Source: an uncultured Eubacteriales bacterium
GTDB taxonomy: Bacteria > Bacillota > Clostridia > Oscillospirales > CAG-382
Assembly (NCBI GenBank): GCA_934502885.1
Contig: CAKSUT010000010.1
Coordinates: forward strand, 1-64,000
Length of the DNA stretch: 64,000 bases
Direction: 5' to 3'
The first letter of the stretch is position 1; the number at the start of each line of letters is the position of its first letter. Below, one piece after another: positions 11,101-19,142 of this stretch. Below the pieces are notes generated by a model. That model worked only from the letters and a program-made list of their open reading frames with translations, was not told where the DNA came from and did no database searches. A program made the translations under genes and the position numbers.

Positions 11101-14100
11101 TATATTCGCCGTCGGGAGTGGGGGTGTCATTGTTGAAGGCGTCGGCGTTTCTGTATCTCTTGACCTCGACGCTCTCAAGCTTGCCGAACTCGACGTCCTC
11201 AACGGTAATCTCGGACTTTGTCTCTCTGCCCAGCTCATCGACCGACAGGAGAGTATACGTGCCGTTTTCGGTGATAACAAAGGTGAACTCCTGCGAATAC
11301 GGTGTGGGGAGAGTCTTTGCGTTGCCGAAGTTTTCCTCGTCGTCCTCGGTCACTCTGTCAAGAGGGAGAACCTTTACGGGAACATTGAACTTAACCTTGA
11401 CCTTTGCGCGTGTGCCGGTCTGCTTGGGTGCGGAGTCGAAGCTTACGACCTCGGTTTCGGCATCGGTCACGGTGAAAGCGTCGCTTATGTATTCGACGAT
11501 ATTGCCGACTGCGTCCTCCGCACGGACAGCAACGACGTATTCGCCGGTGACGCCCGAGACGGTGACTTTATATGTGCCGTTTATTTCTTCGTCGAACGCC
11601 GCCGCACTTTCGGTTTCGGTCTCGACCATCGCAAGCTCGGGGTCGAGAGTGAGAGTTTCCTCGTCAAATACCGCATCCGTGCCCTTTTCGGGAACTGCCG
11701 CAAACTCAATCTTACCCTTTTCAAAGTCGGTTGCGGTTACGTAAATCTCGACGTCCTCTCTGTCGCCGTGAGGAACGGTGTTTGCAATCGCCGATACGGT
11801 CGGCGCTGTGTGGTCTATTCCTGCGACGGTCACGGGAGCTACGGTCTCGTTTCCTGCGGCGTCGGTGACGATAAGGTCGAACTTGCCGCTCTCGCTGAAC
11901 ACAACGCTGAATGCGCCGCTCTCGTCGGGAGTGTCGGACGGCTTTACCGAGTCGTCATCGCACGAAACGGAAACTCCGGCGTCGAGGTTGTCGAACGCAT
12001 AAAGCTTTGCGGTGAGGGTGTCCGCGGTATGCTCATCGCGGAAAATTACTCTGTAGGTCGGAGCGGTTTCGTCGTAGTAAAGCGTAAGCTCGCTTGTGAC
12101 AATACCTGCCGCCGTGCCGCTGTCGGGAACCTTGCCGTATGCGGAGATGAGAGTCTGCACGAATACCTTGTTCTCACCCTCGACAAGAGCCGATATTGGG
12201 GTGGCGATGTTGAAGTATGCGAAGTATCTCTCGTTTTCGGCATCGTAGGCTATGGGTGTATTTACGCTTTCCCACTGCGAGAAGCTCTGCATATCGGTGG
12301 AGGTTCTGTAGTAGAAGTACTGATATACGCCGTCGTCGCCGTTTACGAAGGACTCGTCCACGCCTATTTTGACGGTGTAGTCACGCTTGTTCGTGAGGGG
12401 ATATTCGCCGTAGGTCGCCGTCGCTCTCTCTATTTCCGCAGTAACCTCGGGCTTCTCGGCTCTTATGAAGAACACGGGAGCGTCGTCAAGGTCAATTGTA
12501 GTCTCGTTGCCGTATACGTCGGTCGCCGTGACCGAAAGAGCGTACTTGCCGTTCGGGAGATCCGAGAGCATGAGTGTCTGCGATGCGCTTGAGCCTGCGA
12601 AGTCGAGGATGTACTTCTCGCCGAAGGCCTTTTTGCCGTCGGGAGAGACAACCTGCGCCGTTGCGGAGGCTATACCTGCGGCGTCGCTTGCCGATACCTT
12701 GACTGTTGCGGTTTCACTGAACGTGCCGCCGGAAACAAGAGACGCTCCGACTGCGGGACCTGCGTTGTCGAATACGAAAGTCTCGGTTCTTTCCTTTGTC
12801 GTGCCGCTCGGCGTCGTTACCTTATAGGAGAGGTAGTACGTACCGTTCATGAGAACGTCGCCGTAGCTGTCCTTCTGCACCGCCGCACCTATGTCGTCGG
12901 TCTGTTCCCACTTCTTGTAGTCGGAGAATATGTTGCTGCCGATCCACTTCCAGCGGACAGTGTTGCCGGCGTTTGTGTCAAAGGAGATTGTGTAGGAGGG
13001 TTGAGGAACGGTGGAGCTTTCGGGGTAAACAAGCTTGCAGTCGGTGTCCTCGTTGTTCATAGTGATATCGATTGACTGCATATCGGTCTTGTTGCCGAAT
13101 GCGTCAACGGCGAAATAATAGAGTCTGCCCTTGTAGCTCTCGCCGACGCCTATCTTGAGAAGCGCCGCCGCACCCTTTTCGGCTGTCGCCTGATCGATAA
13201 ACGCCCAGCGTCCGAGAGTCGTTTCAATCTCGCCGGTCTCCTGTTCGAGAGCGGAATCCGGGTCGAAGACGGGCTGACTGTACTTTCTGTTTTCGGTAAA
13301 GACGTAGTAAACCTTGCCCGTACCGGAGGCGTCGCTTATGCCTACCTTATACTTGTTGCTGAGGGTTTTGTCGGCGTCTCGCTCCGTACCTCTCTCCTCA
13401 TTTATCTTTATGACGGGAGGCTTGTTGTCGAGGCAGACATCGTCTATATACTGCTCGAGCTTGTTTCCGGCGGTGTCGGTACCGGTAATCTTGAGTCTGT
13501 ACTTGCCCTCTGCCTTTTCGTTGAGCCAGAGTTCTCTTGAGGTTTCAAAGTTGTCGCCCGACGGAATGAACATCGACGAACCGGTGCAGGTGCCGTTTCC
13601 GAGGAAGAGCGTGGTTCTGCCGTCGTCCGGATTGAGAATGAACATCTCGTATGTACCGTCGGAGTAGATGGTCTTCGTGAGCTTCGACGTCACCGACTTA
13701 AACTCAAGCGTTTTTCTCCATGTGTTCGCAAGAGGCTTGCCGTCGGTCGAGGTGAGAGTCACCTTGGGTTCTGCGGTATCGACCTTGAAGCCGGAGGCGA
13801 GTCTCGAATAGTCCTTCGACGCCGTGTCAGGTTCCCAGAGGGTGTAGTTGTAGTTCACCGACGAGGTGAGTGGGGTAAGGGTTGCGCCGTAGAGGTTTAC
13901 TCTTACGTTGTCGCCGCCCGAGGTCACGTCCTTTCCGAGGGGGAAGTAGAGCTTGATAACGGGACCGGAGAGAGTGACGCTTGAAGAACCTCTTTCTATG
14001 GTCTTTCCGGTGTTGCCGAGTTCGAGAACCGCTTTGTCGTAACGCAGAATTGCACCGTTTAAGGAGTCCGCCGTTATGTGGGAATTGTTGCCGTCGGTCT

Positions 14101-15193
14101 TTATCGGAATCTCGACGGGAATGCCCGAGGCGGAGGCATTGTAGTAGTAATTGTCGCGGGAGGAATAGTAGGGGCTGTCTCCGCTCTTTTTCATCGCAGG
14201 GTCGCCCAAGCCGAAAGCGAGACGCTTATACGTATAGGTACATTCCTTATAGGTCTTGCCGCCCATGAGAGGTGCGCGGACGTAAACCGTACCCGACGCA
14301 AACTGAAGCTTTGCGGTGACGGTTATCATATTGACGTCGTGCCTGTTCATATACTCGGAGAGCTTTCTCGGATTTATGCTGTAGCCGAGAACTCTGCCCT
14401 CTCCGTCCGCAAGCTCCTTTGCCGCACCCGACTGCGTGAGCGCCTTGAAGTTTACGGCGTCCTTGGCGTTGCCCTTGACGCCGGTTGCGGTGATTGTAAC
14501 CGTCGGTGCGTTGGGATAGTCAAGGCTGTTGTAATCGCCGAGGATGGCGTTGTATTTGTCGGTCAGCTTGCCGTCCCACTTGTGCTCGATATCGGTGTCG
14601 TTATTAGAGGCGGTGTCAACAAAAATCTGCTCTTCGCCGCTCATTGTATCGACGAAGTTGCCCGCCGCACTCGGATTATGCTCGGGAGAAACAATGACGG
14701 AGTAGGTCGAGGGGCAGTCGGTGCCCTTTTCGTTCTCTATCCAGTAACCGTCCTTTGAGCCCTTGCCCGAGGGATACCAGCCGCCGCTTGAGCTTCCGAG
14801 GACATAAAGTCTGTCGCCGTCCGAACCCTTGAGCTTTACGCTGAGTCTTATCCACAGGAACTTGAAAGCGTCCTTGTTGGTGTTCTCAAGCTCGACCTCA
14901 TCGAGAGTCCACGGCGCACGGGTCGTGGTGTAGGTCGTTGAGGTAAACTTTCCCGACTTTTTTGTGTTCGGAACGGGGAACGCCTCTTTGTCGCTCGAGT
15001 TGAAGTAGAGATTGCAAAAGACGTTGCCGTTGCCGGTCTTGGAGTTGTTGGCGTCGCTTATCTGCACCTCGAGATAGTACTCCCATTCCTTGTCCGCCGC
15101 GGAAACGGGGGTCTCGAATGCAATAAGCGAGGTGAGCATCAGAAATGCAAACGCAAATGCCGCAAGTCGTTTTAGCTTCAAGCCTTTCATCAT
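8171..15193 (-). CDS. giant secreted multi-Ig-like protein (2340 aa), no anchor
   Basis: An exported protein with a signal peptide (RLAAFAFAFLMLTSLIAFE, cleavage after TPVSA near residue 32). The body is a long series of beta-sandwich repeats marked by the bacterial Ig-like signature of an aspartate/alanine-glycine-asparagine turn (TDTAGNKL, ATDVYGNET, VTDAAGNETV, VSDRAHNVV). I see no SLH domain, LPXTG motif, dockerin or transmembrane anchor, so it must be released or held by another surface protein; its SLH-bearing neighbour downstream is the obvious candidate partner (inference). GGAGG lies 4 nt before the first ATG and 7 nt before the second (15190), so translation may begin at the second. 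The gene begins 50 nt after the tetR stop. A 1502-codon open frame on the opposite strand is a codon-bias shadow. Confidence 0.8.
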   Translation of the reverse strand: MMKGLKLKRLAAFAFAFLMLTSLIAFETPVSAADKEWEYYLEVQISDANNSKTGNGNVFCNLYFNSSDKEAFPVPNTKKSGKFTSTTYTTTRAPWTLDEVELENTNKDAFKFLWIRLSVKLKGSDGDRLYVLGSSSGGWYPSGKGSKDGYWIENEKGTDCPSTYSVIVSPEHNPSAAGNFVDTMSGEEQIFVDTASNNDTDIEHKWDGKLTDKYNAILGDYNSLDYPNAPTVTITATGVKGNAKDAVNFKALTQSGAAKELADGEGRVLGYSINPRKLSEYMNRHDVNMITVTAKLQFASGTVYVRAPLMGGKTYKECTYTYKRLAFGLGDPAMKKSGDSPYYSSRDNYYYNASASGIPVEIPIKTDGNNSHITADSLNGAILRYDKAVLELGNTGKTIERGSSSVTLSGPVIKLYFPLGKDVTSGGDNVRVNLYGATLTPLTSSVNYNYTLWEPDTASKDYSRLASGFKVDTAEPKVTLTSTDGKPLANTWRKTLEFKSVTSKLTKTIYSDGTYEMFILNPDDGRTTLFLGNGTCTGSSMFIPSGDNFETSRELWLNEKAEGKYRLKITGTDTAGNKLEQYIDDVCLDNKPPVIKINEERGTERDADKTLSNKYKVGISDASGTGKVYYVFTENRKYSQPVFDPDSALEQETGEIETTLGRWAFIDQATAEKGAAALLKIGVGESYKGRLYYFAVDAFGNKTDMQSIDITMNNEDTDCKLVYPESSTVPQPSYTISFDTNAGNTVRWKWIGSNIFSDYKKWEQTDDIGAAVQKDSYGDVLMNGTYYLSYKVTTPSGTTKERTETFVFDNAGPAVGASLVSGGTFSETATVKVSASDAAGIASATAQVVSPDGKKAFGEKYILDFAGSSASQTLMLSDLPNGKYALSVTATDVYGNETTIDLDDAPVFFIRAEKPEVTAEIERATATYGEYPLTNKRDYTVKIGVDESFVNGDDGVYQYFYYRTSTDMQSFSQWESVNTPIAYDAENERYFAYFNIATPISALVEGENKVFVQTLISAYGKVPDSGTAAGIVTSELTLYYDETAPTYRVIFRDEHTADTLTAKLYAFDNLDAGVSVSCDDDSVKPSDTPDESGAFSVVFSESGKFDLIVTDAAGNETVAPVTVAGIDHTAPTVSAIANTVPHGDREDVEIYVTATDFEKGKIEFAAVPEKGTDAVFDEETLTLDPELAMVETETESAAAFDEEINGTYKVTVSGVTGEYVVAVRAEDAVGNIVEYISDAFTVTDAETEVVSFDSAPKQTGTRAKVKVKFNVPVKVLPLDRVTEDDEENFGNAKTLPTPYSQEFTFVITENGTYTLLSVDELGRETKSEITVEDVEFGKLESVEVKRYRNADAFNNDTPTPDGEYIPADGFAKIAIIPGKGECVAPISRESLESVNLAVDGDLSVGNNEQGYTLLVLSVGQWCDSETWEVYDSTERFIDLYSFPEGADRETWSEIMAVASYIDNTEPKSEAVSVSPNLATMTDNPILVRSGVTATYTLSDPEVGLKSLNIGDFFALRVGSEIPSREPDPEDPDDEGYYPGPYEFEHGDSLEPNGAETIIPFIDDDGNGIDYSEKPFVKEYTDSDGNVVVRLTLYGDEDPKGTKTLIAEFKNNAGTYHIDLENTLGVRGWVMPIPGGYPEGMIVYNIRKLPKICEDDYEIVYEYVDADGNRVKFDPTAPENADIWYGEGYATVVPKSSGENRGLYVANNGGSFEKRLTVDEPDFTFDIRDAFGDGVTADVSLEHFDIIPGTLAYTLSETAKTNKPVTVTITARDGESGVKSVALYDRNGKGIALAYDETEGVYTAEITESGTYRISMTDFAFNKTDRSFTVSNINTVKPKAAVAYSIDQNTKSRDNVTATLTFDKANTRITAIDPDDSTDLSTITVNYGSSALRFTENGTVTVYYADDYGNEGDPVSVTVKSIYRVPPSVTAKAPVVNAKKSEVTIGFEKALDSKGVPIDTERELWDLTVMYGGVAKRIVTLDKDGNVAEEATFTFRDNGVYTFKVYDDNGSYSYLTVEISEIDTKAPVIKSFSWSYDYDYLDNGVWTTATEFGTINIGTDTSGDEAGYVLSTNGKTEADKKPVTNGDVTVTVTTDDPTRNLGATDDDYSTTGEKVYDDNGLYIFNREKDNGLTDSYGIDIELIDKIPPILRLASEELVFYENPDVGEPFSIDLLKKPGVAFTAYDMFRGKTDLSDEVEVEIDPRFNPDDFYSNTFDRSIVYTVTYRVSDRAHNVVEAKRTIRLVGMYDTIALVDGKLPDAMGRAETDGGKFEVTLANFSGIAYVRYTAGLKTMGEMKKTGTMLTADETGAFVADGLTGGWYTVYIQTDKRDYILLQIYVNS

Positions 15194-15243
15194 GTGTCCT
15201 CCCTGAAAAAATAATATGGTATATGTGTTTTTTCGTATACGTT

Positions 15244-15966
15244 TTATACTCCCGTGAGTACGGTGTCTCCGAGTTCAAACTCGAATTTCATCGAGAGCTT
15301 TTTGAAAAGTCCGTTTATGATGTCGTTCGCCATGCTTCTGATATCAAGCTTATGCACAAAGGCAATGACCTCTTTCCGCTCCGCCTCCGGTACGTTGTAC
15401 ACGCAGAGGCTCATTTCGAGGAAGCGCGAGAGCTTTCTTTCGAGGGTGAAGTACATATCGCACCTTTTCGCCATGTAGCTGCGCATGATTCCGGACGAAC
15501 CTATCTCAAATTCGTAGAAGTCGCTTTCGTTGCACTCCGGCATATACGACGAAAATATGCGGTAAAGCTCATGGGCTGTGTTTCTGTAGATGTACTCCGC
15601 CGCCTCAGGATGGGAATACGCCTCGACGTAAATTTCCCTGAGGTTTTCGTTACGCTCGGTTATCGTCATTTGCAGCGCCGTTTCGACCGCATATATGTAC
15701 ACCGGCTTCATGTTCTTTCCGGCAAGAAGTCCCGCCGCCGAGAACTGACTCTCGAACATGAACTCCACAAGGTCCAAGAGCACTCCGTCCTTGGCTTTAA
15801 AAATGTTCTGGAAGGTCGAGCTTGTGACATTCGCCGCACGGAGAATTTCCGAAAGCGTCGTATTTTTGTACCCTTTTTCTATGAACAGCTTCACGCACGC
15901 CGACAGTATTCTCTTCTTCGACTCTTCACTGTTGTATCGTCTTGTAATCTGAGACACTCCTCTCAC
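15244..15966 (-). CDS. TetR/AcrR-family transcriptional regulator
   Basis: A DNA-binding repressor of about 240 aa. The N-terminal helix-turn-helix is typical of TetR: SKKRILSACVKLFIEKGY, then TTLSEILRAANVTSSTFQNIF. The C-terminal two thirds is the helical ligand-binding and dimerisation domain, with no recognisable effector signature. The first possible start is GTG 15966. A second GTG (15957) lies directly after AGAGGA, and ATT 15948 has the best-spaced AGGAG, so the true start is unsettled. The gene heads the unit that encodes the two giant secreted proteins and sits under a consensus promoter with an inverted repeat at the start of transcription. Autoregulation and control of the surface proteins is therefore the natural inference. 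Confidence 0.85.
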   Translation of the reverse strand: MRGVSQITRRYNSEESKKRILSACVKLFIEKGYKNTTLSEILRAANVTSSTFQNIFKAKDGVLLDLVEFMFESQFSAAGLLAGKNMKPVYIYAVETALQMTITERNENLREIYVEAYSHPEAAEYIYRNTAHELYRIFSSYMPECNESDFYEFEIGSSGIMRSYMAKRCDMYFTLERKLSRFLEMSLCVYNVPEAERKEVIAFVHKLDIRSMANDIINGLFKKLSMKFEFELGDTVLTGV

Positions 15967-15976
15967 GTACCATGTA

Positions 15977-15992
15977 TTGGCTCATATGCCAA
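15977..15992 (-). promoter_or_regulatory. candidate TetR operator (inverted repeat)
   Basis: TTGGC and GCCAA arms separated by 6 bp form a 16-bp inverted repeat abutting the -10 box and covering the likely transcription start of tetR. Position and size suit a TetR-family dimer site, but no second copy was found in the window. Confidence 0.45.
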
Positions 15993-16020
15993 TTATACCA
16001 CAGTGTAATTTGTTTGTCAA
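15992..16020 (-). promoter_or_regulatory. perfect consensus promoter of tetR and the giant surface-protein genes
   Basis: On the minus strand TTGACA (16015-16020) and TATAAT (15992-15997) are spaced by 17 bp, and TGTGG sits directly upstream of the -10 as an extended element. This is the strongest-looking promoter in the window, so repression by the TetR product would be expected to matter. Confidence 0.9.
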
Positions 16021-16039
16021 TAGATTTATGATTTTTTAA

Positions 16040-16885
16040 TGATTGTAAAGTGAAAAAGCGTCGCTTTTCTTCAATATTTAAATGGTGCTTACCGTTTGTC
16101 GGTTTTCTACATGGCGATATACGTAACCGTGCGTGCGGTTCATACGGAACGAGCAAGCCCGTTCCCTACAAAACACCATGGGAAAATTGCTTATCCGACA
16201 GCCCCTCAGTCCGACGACTGCGTAACGACTTCGTCGTGACAGCTCCGGAGATTGCTTTGCAACCGGTTGCACAAGAGGATGCCTCCGAGAGAAAGTTCTT
16301 ATCTGACAGCCCCTCAGTCCGACGACTGCGTAACGACTTCGTCGTGACAGCTCCAGAGGTTGCTCTGCAACCGGTTACACAGGGGATGCCTCCAAAGTTG
16401 GCAAAGCCAACTCCTGCTTCGCTACCTCCATTACTACACCCACAAAGAAAGTGCAACCCCAAGTTTCGCACTCTCCAAAAAGCCTCATCTTTCCGTAATT
16501 TGTCGTCGAACGAAGTGAGGTACAAATTTCGGGAACGGGAGAAGGTAAAAAGTTTAGTCCCAACAAAGTCTGAATTCAAATAAACGCTATGTAGAACAAG
16601 GAGAGAAATGCCGAGTGCAGACGCAAAGCGTCGAAAACACTCGGCATTTACTCTCGTGCGGACTACGAAGTGTGTCCGCACAGACGACTTTCGGTATTTC
16701 CTCGGATAAGCACCGCCCAAAGCTCCCCTTCGACCGAGACCTCGTCGAGGTTGAACGGTACTTTCTCCGATATTATAATCTTTTCCCTGCAAAGCGCCAG
16801 CTTTGCTTTTTTGAAGTCTTTTGGTTCTTTTCTTCAGAAAAGAACACCCCCGTAAACTCCCGTAAGCCCCCGTAATTGTCAATCG
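16040..16885. repeat. mosaic intergenic repeat region A
   Basis: This 900-bp gene-free stretch consists of modules shared with other gaps. A hairpin and a GGTGCTTACCG segment come first, followed by a segment with ACCGTGCGTGCGGTTC (16081-16143; 65-bp counterpart at 36521-36585). Next are two tandem CTCAGT/ACAGCTCC hairpin units (16191-16397), then a 61-bp tract at 16484-16544 that is identical to 18844-18904. A 44-bp hairpin with nested stems (AAATGCCGAGTG arms) lies at 16606-16649. A TTCTTTTCTTCAGAAAAGAA palindrome closes the region at about 16827-16846. Open frames crossing it are repetitive and lack ribosome sites; no gene is supported. Confidence 0.75.
16191..16397 (+). repeat. tandem pair of CTCAGT/ACAGCTCC hairpin units, period 108 bp
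   Basis: Two head-to-tail copies start at 16191 and 16299. The first 50 nt after GACAGCCCC are identical, including a CGACGA/TCGTCG stem between the conserved flanks CCCTCAGT and GACAGCTCC. The distal parts (ACCGGTT, then GGATGCCTCC) have diverged by several bases. Single copies lie at 18721-18794, 51911-51989 (inverted) and 60758-60855. Confidence 0.85.
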
Positions 16886-16890
16886 TCAAT

Positions 16891-16920
16891 AAAAAAAGCG
16901 GGCGCCGAAGCAACCCGCCT
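16891..16920 (-). terminator. rho-independent terminator of the oxidoreductase gene
   Basis: On the minus strand a GCGGGT/GCCCGC stem with a TTCGG-containing loop is followed by seven T residues, 20 nt after the oxidoreductase stop codon. Confidence 0.85.
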
Positions 16921-16939
16921 TAAAAGACACGCTATGCGA

Positions 16940-18109
16940 TTAGATCTCGGGGATCTCGATCTTGATTTCGTGACCGAGGTCGGACGAGGTAGCGATACCG
17001 GAGAGGATCGCCTGGTTGTAGAGGATCTGGCTCGACGGAACGGGAGAAGGTGTGCCGTTCATGGAAGCGTCGAGGAACGAACGGATCTTCATGTCGAAGA
17101 GCGATACGCCTTCGGGGTTCTTGAGGATCGGCACTACTGTCTCTGTAGGCTCGCCTGCGATGTCGTGATAAATCTTCATTGCGCCGCCGACAGAACCGTT
17201 CCAGCAGTCTGTGGAGGGGATTCTGAGAGAGCCCTTTGTACCCATGATGATGGTGTCACCGGGAGTGTCGAGATGCATATCCCATGCTATTCTGAAGTCG
17301 AGAGTAACGTCGCCTTCGAGTCTGATGTAGCCGGCTGCAAAGTCGTCAACGCCGAAGATTTCAGCGTATTCCGGATGACCTCTCTTTACGAATGTCTCGG
17401 GGTTCTTTCCGAAGTAATCGGTCTTGATACCCGTTACGGTGAGGGGCTTCGGATAGCCGATAGCGTTAAGAACCATATCGAGAGAGTAGCATCCGATATC
17501 TGCGAGTGCGCCGAGACCTGCGGTATCGTCCTGAATGAACGATGTGCCGAAAGGAGTCGGAATACCGTGACGGCGGCCGCCGCCTGTCTGGATGTAGTAG
17601 ATCTTGCCGAGAACGCCGGATTCAACGATTCTCTTGATCATCTTCATGTTAGCGTCGAATCTGGGCTGGAAGCCGATGGAGAGGCACTTGCCGCTTGCCT
17701 TCTCAGCCTTGCAGATTGCGATTGCTTCGTCGAGAGTTACGCACATAGGCTTCTCAAGGAGGACGTTAAGACCTGCGTTGAGGGAGTCTATCGTACAAAC
17801 AGCGTGTGTTCTGTTGTAGGTGCAGACGGAAACACAGTCGAGTTCGCCCTTCATAGCTTCGAGCATCTCGGTGTGTACACCGAAAATCTTTGCGTTTTCA
17901 AAGCCGTGCTTCTTTGCGAAAGCCTCAGCCTTTCCGGGAACGAGGTCTGCGAGAGCAACAACCTCTACATCGGGCTGCTTCTTGTAGCTGCCTGCGTGAG
18001 CGTCAGCTATCCAACCCGTACCGATGATACCGACTCTGATCTTCTTGCCGGTACCGACCTTCTTCTCTTCAACACTGCCCAGCTTGTAGGCGTCGAGAAT
18101 ATCTGCCAT
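16940..18109 (-). CDS. Gfo/Idh/MocA-family NAD(P)-dependent oxidoreductase
   Basis: A cytoplasmic dehydrogenase of 389 aa that would oxidise or reduce a sugar, inositol or sugar-derived substrate. A Rossmann fold begins at about residue 26, with the dinucleotide motif GIIGTGWIADAHA. The family's catalytic-lysine motif EKP appears in LLEKPMCVTLDEAI. The C-terminal alpha/beta domain includes the GGGRRHGIPTPFG segment. An extra 25 residues precede the Rossmann domain (MADILDAYKLGSVEEKK). GGAGGT 8 nt before ATG 18109 fixes the start. The gene is monocistronic, bounded by repeat regions and its own terminator, so context gives no substrate. Confidence 0.88.
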   Translation of the reverse strand: MADILDAYKLGSVEEKKVGTGKKIRVGIIGTGWIADAHAGSYKKQPDVEVVALADLVPGKAEAFAKKHGFENAKIFGVHTEMLEAMKGELDCVSVCTYNRTHAVCTIDSLNAGLNVLLEKPMCVTLDEAIAICKAEKASGKCLSIGFQPRFDANMKMIKRIVESGVLGKIYYIQTGGGRRHGIPTPFGTSFIQDDTAGLGALADIGCYSLDMVLNAIGYPKPLTVTGIKTDYFGKNPETFVKRGHPEYAEIFGVDDFAAGYIRLEGDVTLDFRIAWDMHLDTPGDTIIMGTKGSLRIPSTDCWNGSVGGAMKIYHDIAGEPTETVVPILKNPEGVSLFDMKIRSFLDASMNGTPSPVPSSQILYNQAILSGIATSSDLGHEIKIEIPEI

Positions 18110-18239
18110 TGTAGTTTACCTCCGTTATGTAAAATTGCGATATGCAAAGTGATTTTTTCACATCTTCACACGGTCTCATTCTACACGACGGACGTTTCCG
18201 TGAAAAGGATATTTTGTAAATTTTTTATACATGTTTTCA

Positions 18240-19110
18240 CTTTCTCTTTTGCAGATTACACAAAAAGAAAGCTCTGCTTTCAAGTGAAGAGAGAAGAGTG
18301 AAAAGTGAAGCTTTGTACAAAGCTTCGCTTTTCAAAAATTGAAAATTGAGAATGGAAAATGGAGAATTGGGGTTGAAAAGCAAGGCTTTTCAAAAATTGA
18401 AAATTGAGAATGGAAAATGGAGAATTGATGTCGAAAAACGCTGAAGCGTTTTTCTTCAATATTTAAATGGTGCGGAGTTGAGGCTGTGCCGTTGACGGAA
18501 TGCCGGATTTTTGCCGAGGGTGTCGGTATTTGCGACATACGATTATTTCAAAGCTCTTTGGTGTTTTGTAGAAAGCATCAATAATCGCCGACTTTGGATA
18601 ATGCGTATTTTCAATAATCGTTTGCAGTGATTTCTACAGTACGAAAACGATAACCGTGCGTGCGGTTCTTGCGGCGGGAGATAACCCACGCCCTACAGTA
18701 TACCAAGGGGGAGAATACTTGTCCGACAGTCCCTCAGTCAGCTTCGCTGACAGCTCCCCTTACACAGGGGAGCCTCGGCGGCTTTGCCGCCTCCAATACA
18801 CCCGAGAGTAAGTGCCAATCTCAAGTTTCGCACTCTCCAAAATCTCATCTTTCCGTAATTTGTCGTCGAACGAAGTGAGGTACAAATTTCGGGAACGGGA
18901 GAAGTTCGGATACAGTCCCCACAGAGCCTGAAGCCAATCTCCCCTTTGAGCGAGGCGTTGCCGAGCTTAAACGTTCCGACCTCGGATAAGATGAGTCCTG
19001 CTCATTTCACGACGGCGGTGTCGCCTATGACGCCGTCGTGCGGTACTGCCTCAAAATTACTATAGGATAAAGTTCTTTGGTTCTTTCTTTCAAGAAAGAA
19101 CGCCCCCGCG
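18240..19110. repeat. mosaic intergenic repeat region B
   Basis: The gap between marR and the oxidoreductase is almost all repeat. It opens with two inverted copies of the AT-rich 33-mer (18337-18369, 18395-18427) flanked by GAAGCTT and AAAAACGCT hairpins. A segment of about 180 nt follows, containing inverted TGTAGAAA/TTTCTACA arms. Next come the ACCGTGCGTGCGGTTC module (about 18648), a CTCAGT hairpin unit (18721-18794), and the 61-bp tract identical to region A (18844-18904). A GACGGCG/CGCCGTC hairpin and a TTCTTTCAAGAAAGAA palindrome (about 19084-19099) close it. No gene is supported. The only coding-relevant element is the oxidoreductase ribosome site at its left edge. Confidence 0.75.
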
Positions 19111-19142
19111 GCGAGCGGCTCTCGTTCTCCCTCCCCACGCTG

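Noticed and set aside
8084..12592. A 1502-codon open frame on the plus strand opposite the giant secreted-protein gene
   Set aside because: It is a frame shadow of the real 2340-aa gene: the peptide is low-complexity, has no signal or domain, and runs opposite a gene with a signal peptide, good ribosome site and Ig-like repeats. Similar shadows oppose dnaK (39499-41385), rpoC (43946-46147), rpoB (49323-50981) and the 976-aa gene (60901-62883).
16166..16882. A 238-codon open frame on the minus strand in repeat region A
   Set aside because: The sequence is built of the tandem CTCAGT units and other repeat modules, the peptide is repetitive, and there is no ribosome site.
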